From NCBI GenBank assembly GCA_964653045.1, contig CAZZBW010000016.1:1-20581 (forward strand): 20,581 nt of DNA. Direction: 5' to 3'. Of the stretch, positions 19,638 to 20,581 are shown piece after piece. A program made the position numbers and the translations under genes. Each line of letters opens with the position of its first letter. The stretch's first letter is position 1. The notes under the pieces were generated by a model, which did no database searches, was not told where the DNA came from, and worked only from the letters and a program-made list of their open reading frames with translations. The stretch is from DAOOPX01 sp964653045. Its GTDB lineage: Bacteria; Patescibacteriota; Microgenomatia; UBA1400; PJMF01.

Positions 19638-20309
19638 ATGAGACTTTCAGTGATTGTTCCAGTTTATAACGAAGAAAAGACTGTTGCCAGACTTTTGCAA
19701 AGTCTGGCAACAGTTAAAGATGTTTCAGAAATTGTTGTCGTCGACGATGGCTCAACTGACAAAACAGCCAAAGAGATTAAAAAAATCAAGTCCAAAAAGG
19801 TTAAGTATTGGCATAAAGAAAACGGTGGCAAGGGTTCGGCAGTCAGGTTTGGTTTAGATCACGTCACTGGTTCACATGTGTTAATTCAAGATGCTGATCT
19901 AGAGTACGACCCGCAAGATATTCCCAGTCTGCTTAAGCCTATCAAAGACGGCAAAGTCGAAATTGTGTATGGCTCGAGGTTTCTCGGACCCCATCTCAAC
20001 TTGCTTTTCTGGCACCGCGTGGGCAATGGTTTGCTCAACTTGGCTGTTAACATTCTGTTTAACACCACTCTTTCCGACATGGAGACTTGTTACAAAGTAG
20101 TACCAACAGAAGTGCTCAAAACATTGGAATTAAGGGCTCGCGGGTTTGAGCTGGAGCCGGAAATTACCTGCAAGTTACTAAAAAACGGTTATAAGATTTA
20201 TGAAGTACCGATTTCTTACATCGGTCGCGACTTTAGTGAGGGCAAAAAAATTACTTGGCAGGATGGTATCACTGCTTTGGAAATGATCATCAAAATACGT
20301 TTAAGCTGA
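19638..20309 (+). CDS. GT2-family glycosyltransferase (dolichol-P-mannose synthase-like), 223 aa
   Basis: This is a GT-A inverting glycosyltransferase resembling polyprenyl-phosphate mannose or glucose synthases. The start is well supported: AAAGGA at 19623-19628 precedes the ATG at 19638, and an earlier in-frame GTG overlaps the previous stop. Motifs are LSVIVPVYNEEKTV, EIVVVDDGSTDKT, KENGGKGSAVRFGL and the metal-binding QDADLEYDP. The C-terminus has MIIKIRLS and no clear membrane helix. It probably supplies lipid-linked sugar to the neighbouring GT39-like protein. Residues 16-26 (VARLLQSLATV) are encoded by a perfect 16-bp hairpin. Confidence 0.88.
   Translation: MRLSVIVPVYNEEKTVARLLQSLATVKDVSEIVVVDDGSTDKTAKEIKKIKSKKVKYWHKENGGKGSAVRFGLDHVTGSHVLIQDADLEYDPQDIPSLLKPIKDGKVEIVYGSRFLGPHLNLLFWHRVGNGLLNLAVNILFNTTLSDMETCYKVVPTEVLKTLELRARGFELEPEITCKLLKNGYKIYEVPISYIGRDFSEGKKITWQDGITALEMIIKIRLS
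19680..19714 (+). repeat. Perfect 16-bp intragenic inverted repeat
   Basis: ACTGTTGCCAGACTTT (19680-19695) and AAAGTCTGGCAACAGT (19699-19714) enclose only 3 nt, inside the GT2 gene near its 5' end. It shares GCCAGACT/AGTCTGGC with the hairpin at 11095-11123. Confidence 0.92.
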
Positions 20310-20313
20310 AGCT

Positions 20314-20581
20314 ATGCGTGGTTGGAAAAACAAATCACTTGGTTTGATCGGGATTTTTATATTTTTGCTTGTTATACGTTTTTTCCCCATAATCTTTCAA
20401 GGAAGGACAGTTGTGTGGGGCGATAACTACTCCTTAATGATTCCGGGAAAAATCTTTATTGCGCAGAATTTGAAAGAAGGTAGGTTACCTCTGTGGAATC
20501 CATATATTTTTTCTGGAGTGCCGCTGATTCACGACATTAATCAATCGGTGTTGTACTTTACCAGTTTGATATTTGTTTTGT
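20314..20581 (+). CDS. Membrane protein, YfhO-like, 5' part only
   Basis: The frame opens at ATG 20314, four nt after the GT2 stop, and runs off the window after 89 codons. It begins with a membrane helix (LGLIGIFIFLLVIRFFPIIF), followed by TVVWGDNYSLMIPGKIFIAQ and RLPLWNPYIFSGVPLIHDIN. The PLWNPY..SG.PL string is typical of large YfhO-like or GT-C-like membrane proteins. It belongs to the same envelope-glycan group as the two genes before it. The downstream part and function are unseen. Confidence 0.65.
   Translation, partial: MRGWKNKSLGLIGIFIFLLVIRFFPIIFQGRTVVWGDNYSLMIPGKIFIAQNLKEGRLPLWNPYIFSGVPLIHDINQSVLYFTSLIFVL

Noticed and set aside
1..20581. Recoding of TGA as Gly or Trp
   Set aside because: All genes stay intact with the standard code, several end in TGA, and Trp codons are TGG.

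Overview
The window looks like part of a small-genome Candidate Phyla Radiation (Patescibacteria) bacterium, most likely Microgenomates-like. This is an inference from gene content and style. The genes are compact and moderately AT-rich. There is a minimal DivIC-like division protein ending in a Trp/Phe-rich motif, a stand-alone 5'-3' exonuclease without a polymerase domain, a short HrcA, and several start codons sitting only 6-10 nt after a -10 box. TGA acts as a stop throughout, so the code is standard. A 10-N run at 6264-6273 shows that this is a scaffolded assembly.

Layout. 1-4620 is an accessory zone. It holds three toxin-antitoxin pairs (RelE-like at 93-629; two RHH/PIN pairs at 3274-4619), an HD-domain protein, an elongator-type tRNA-Met(CAT), an initiator-type tRNA with tandem copies of its 3' tail, a DivIC/FtsB-like gene on the minus strand, and a Xer-type recombinase. 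4650-7853 is a tryptophan unit: trpR with a TrpR-operator-like palindrome at its predicted start site, a 16-codon leader peptide with three Trp codons, a terminator/antiterminator pair, trpB, trpS and a small tRNA-binding protein. 7933-11751 holds ftsH, a small unknown gene, the exonuclease and rnpA (minus) flanked by palindromic repeats. 11864-14354 has a GT4 glycosyltransferase converging on a membrane-anchored GH39-like glycosidase. 14371-18039 is a heat-shock cluster: hrcA, a NUDIX-GrpE fusion and dnaK, with CIRCE-like boxes before hrcA and dnaK. 18076-20581 is an envelope-glycan group: a multi-pass GT39-like protein, a GT2, and the start of a YfhO-like membrane protein.

Main points. (1) A complete ribosome-mediated trp attenuator lies between trpR and trpB, giving probable two-layer Trp control of a salvage unit with no trpA in view. 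(2) grpE is fused in frame to an N-terminal Nudix hydrolase domain with a perfect Nudix box. (3) Perfect inverted repeats with 12-16 bp arms sit inside several unrelated coding sequences, far above chance. (4) trpB carries a 37-codon TrpB2-like segment ending at the N run, which looks like an assembly chimera.

Nothing was searched or folded by software. All calls come from reading the sequence and from family knowledge.
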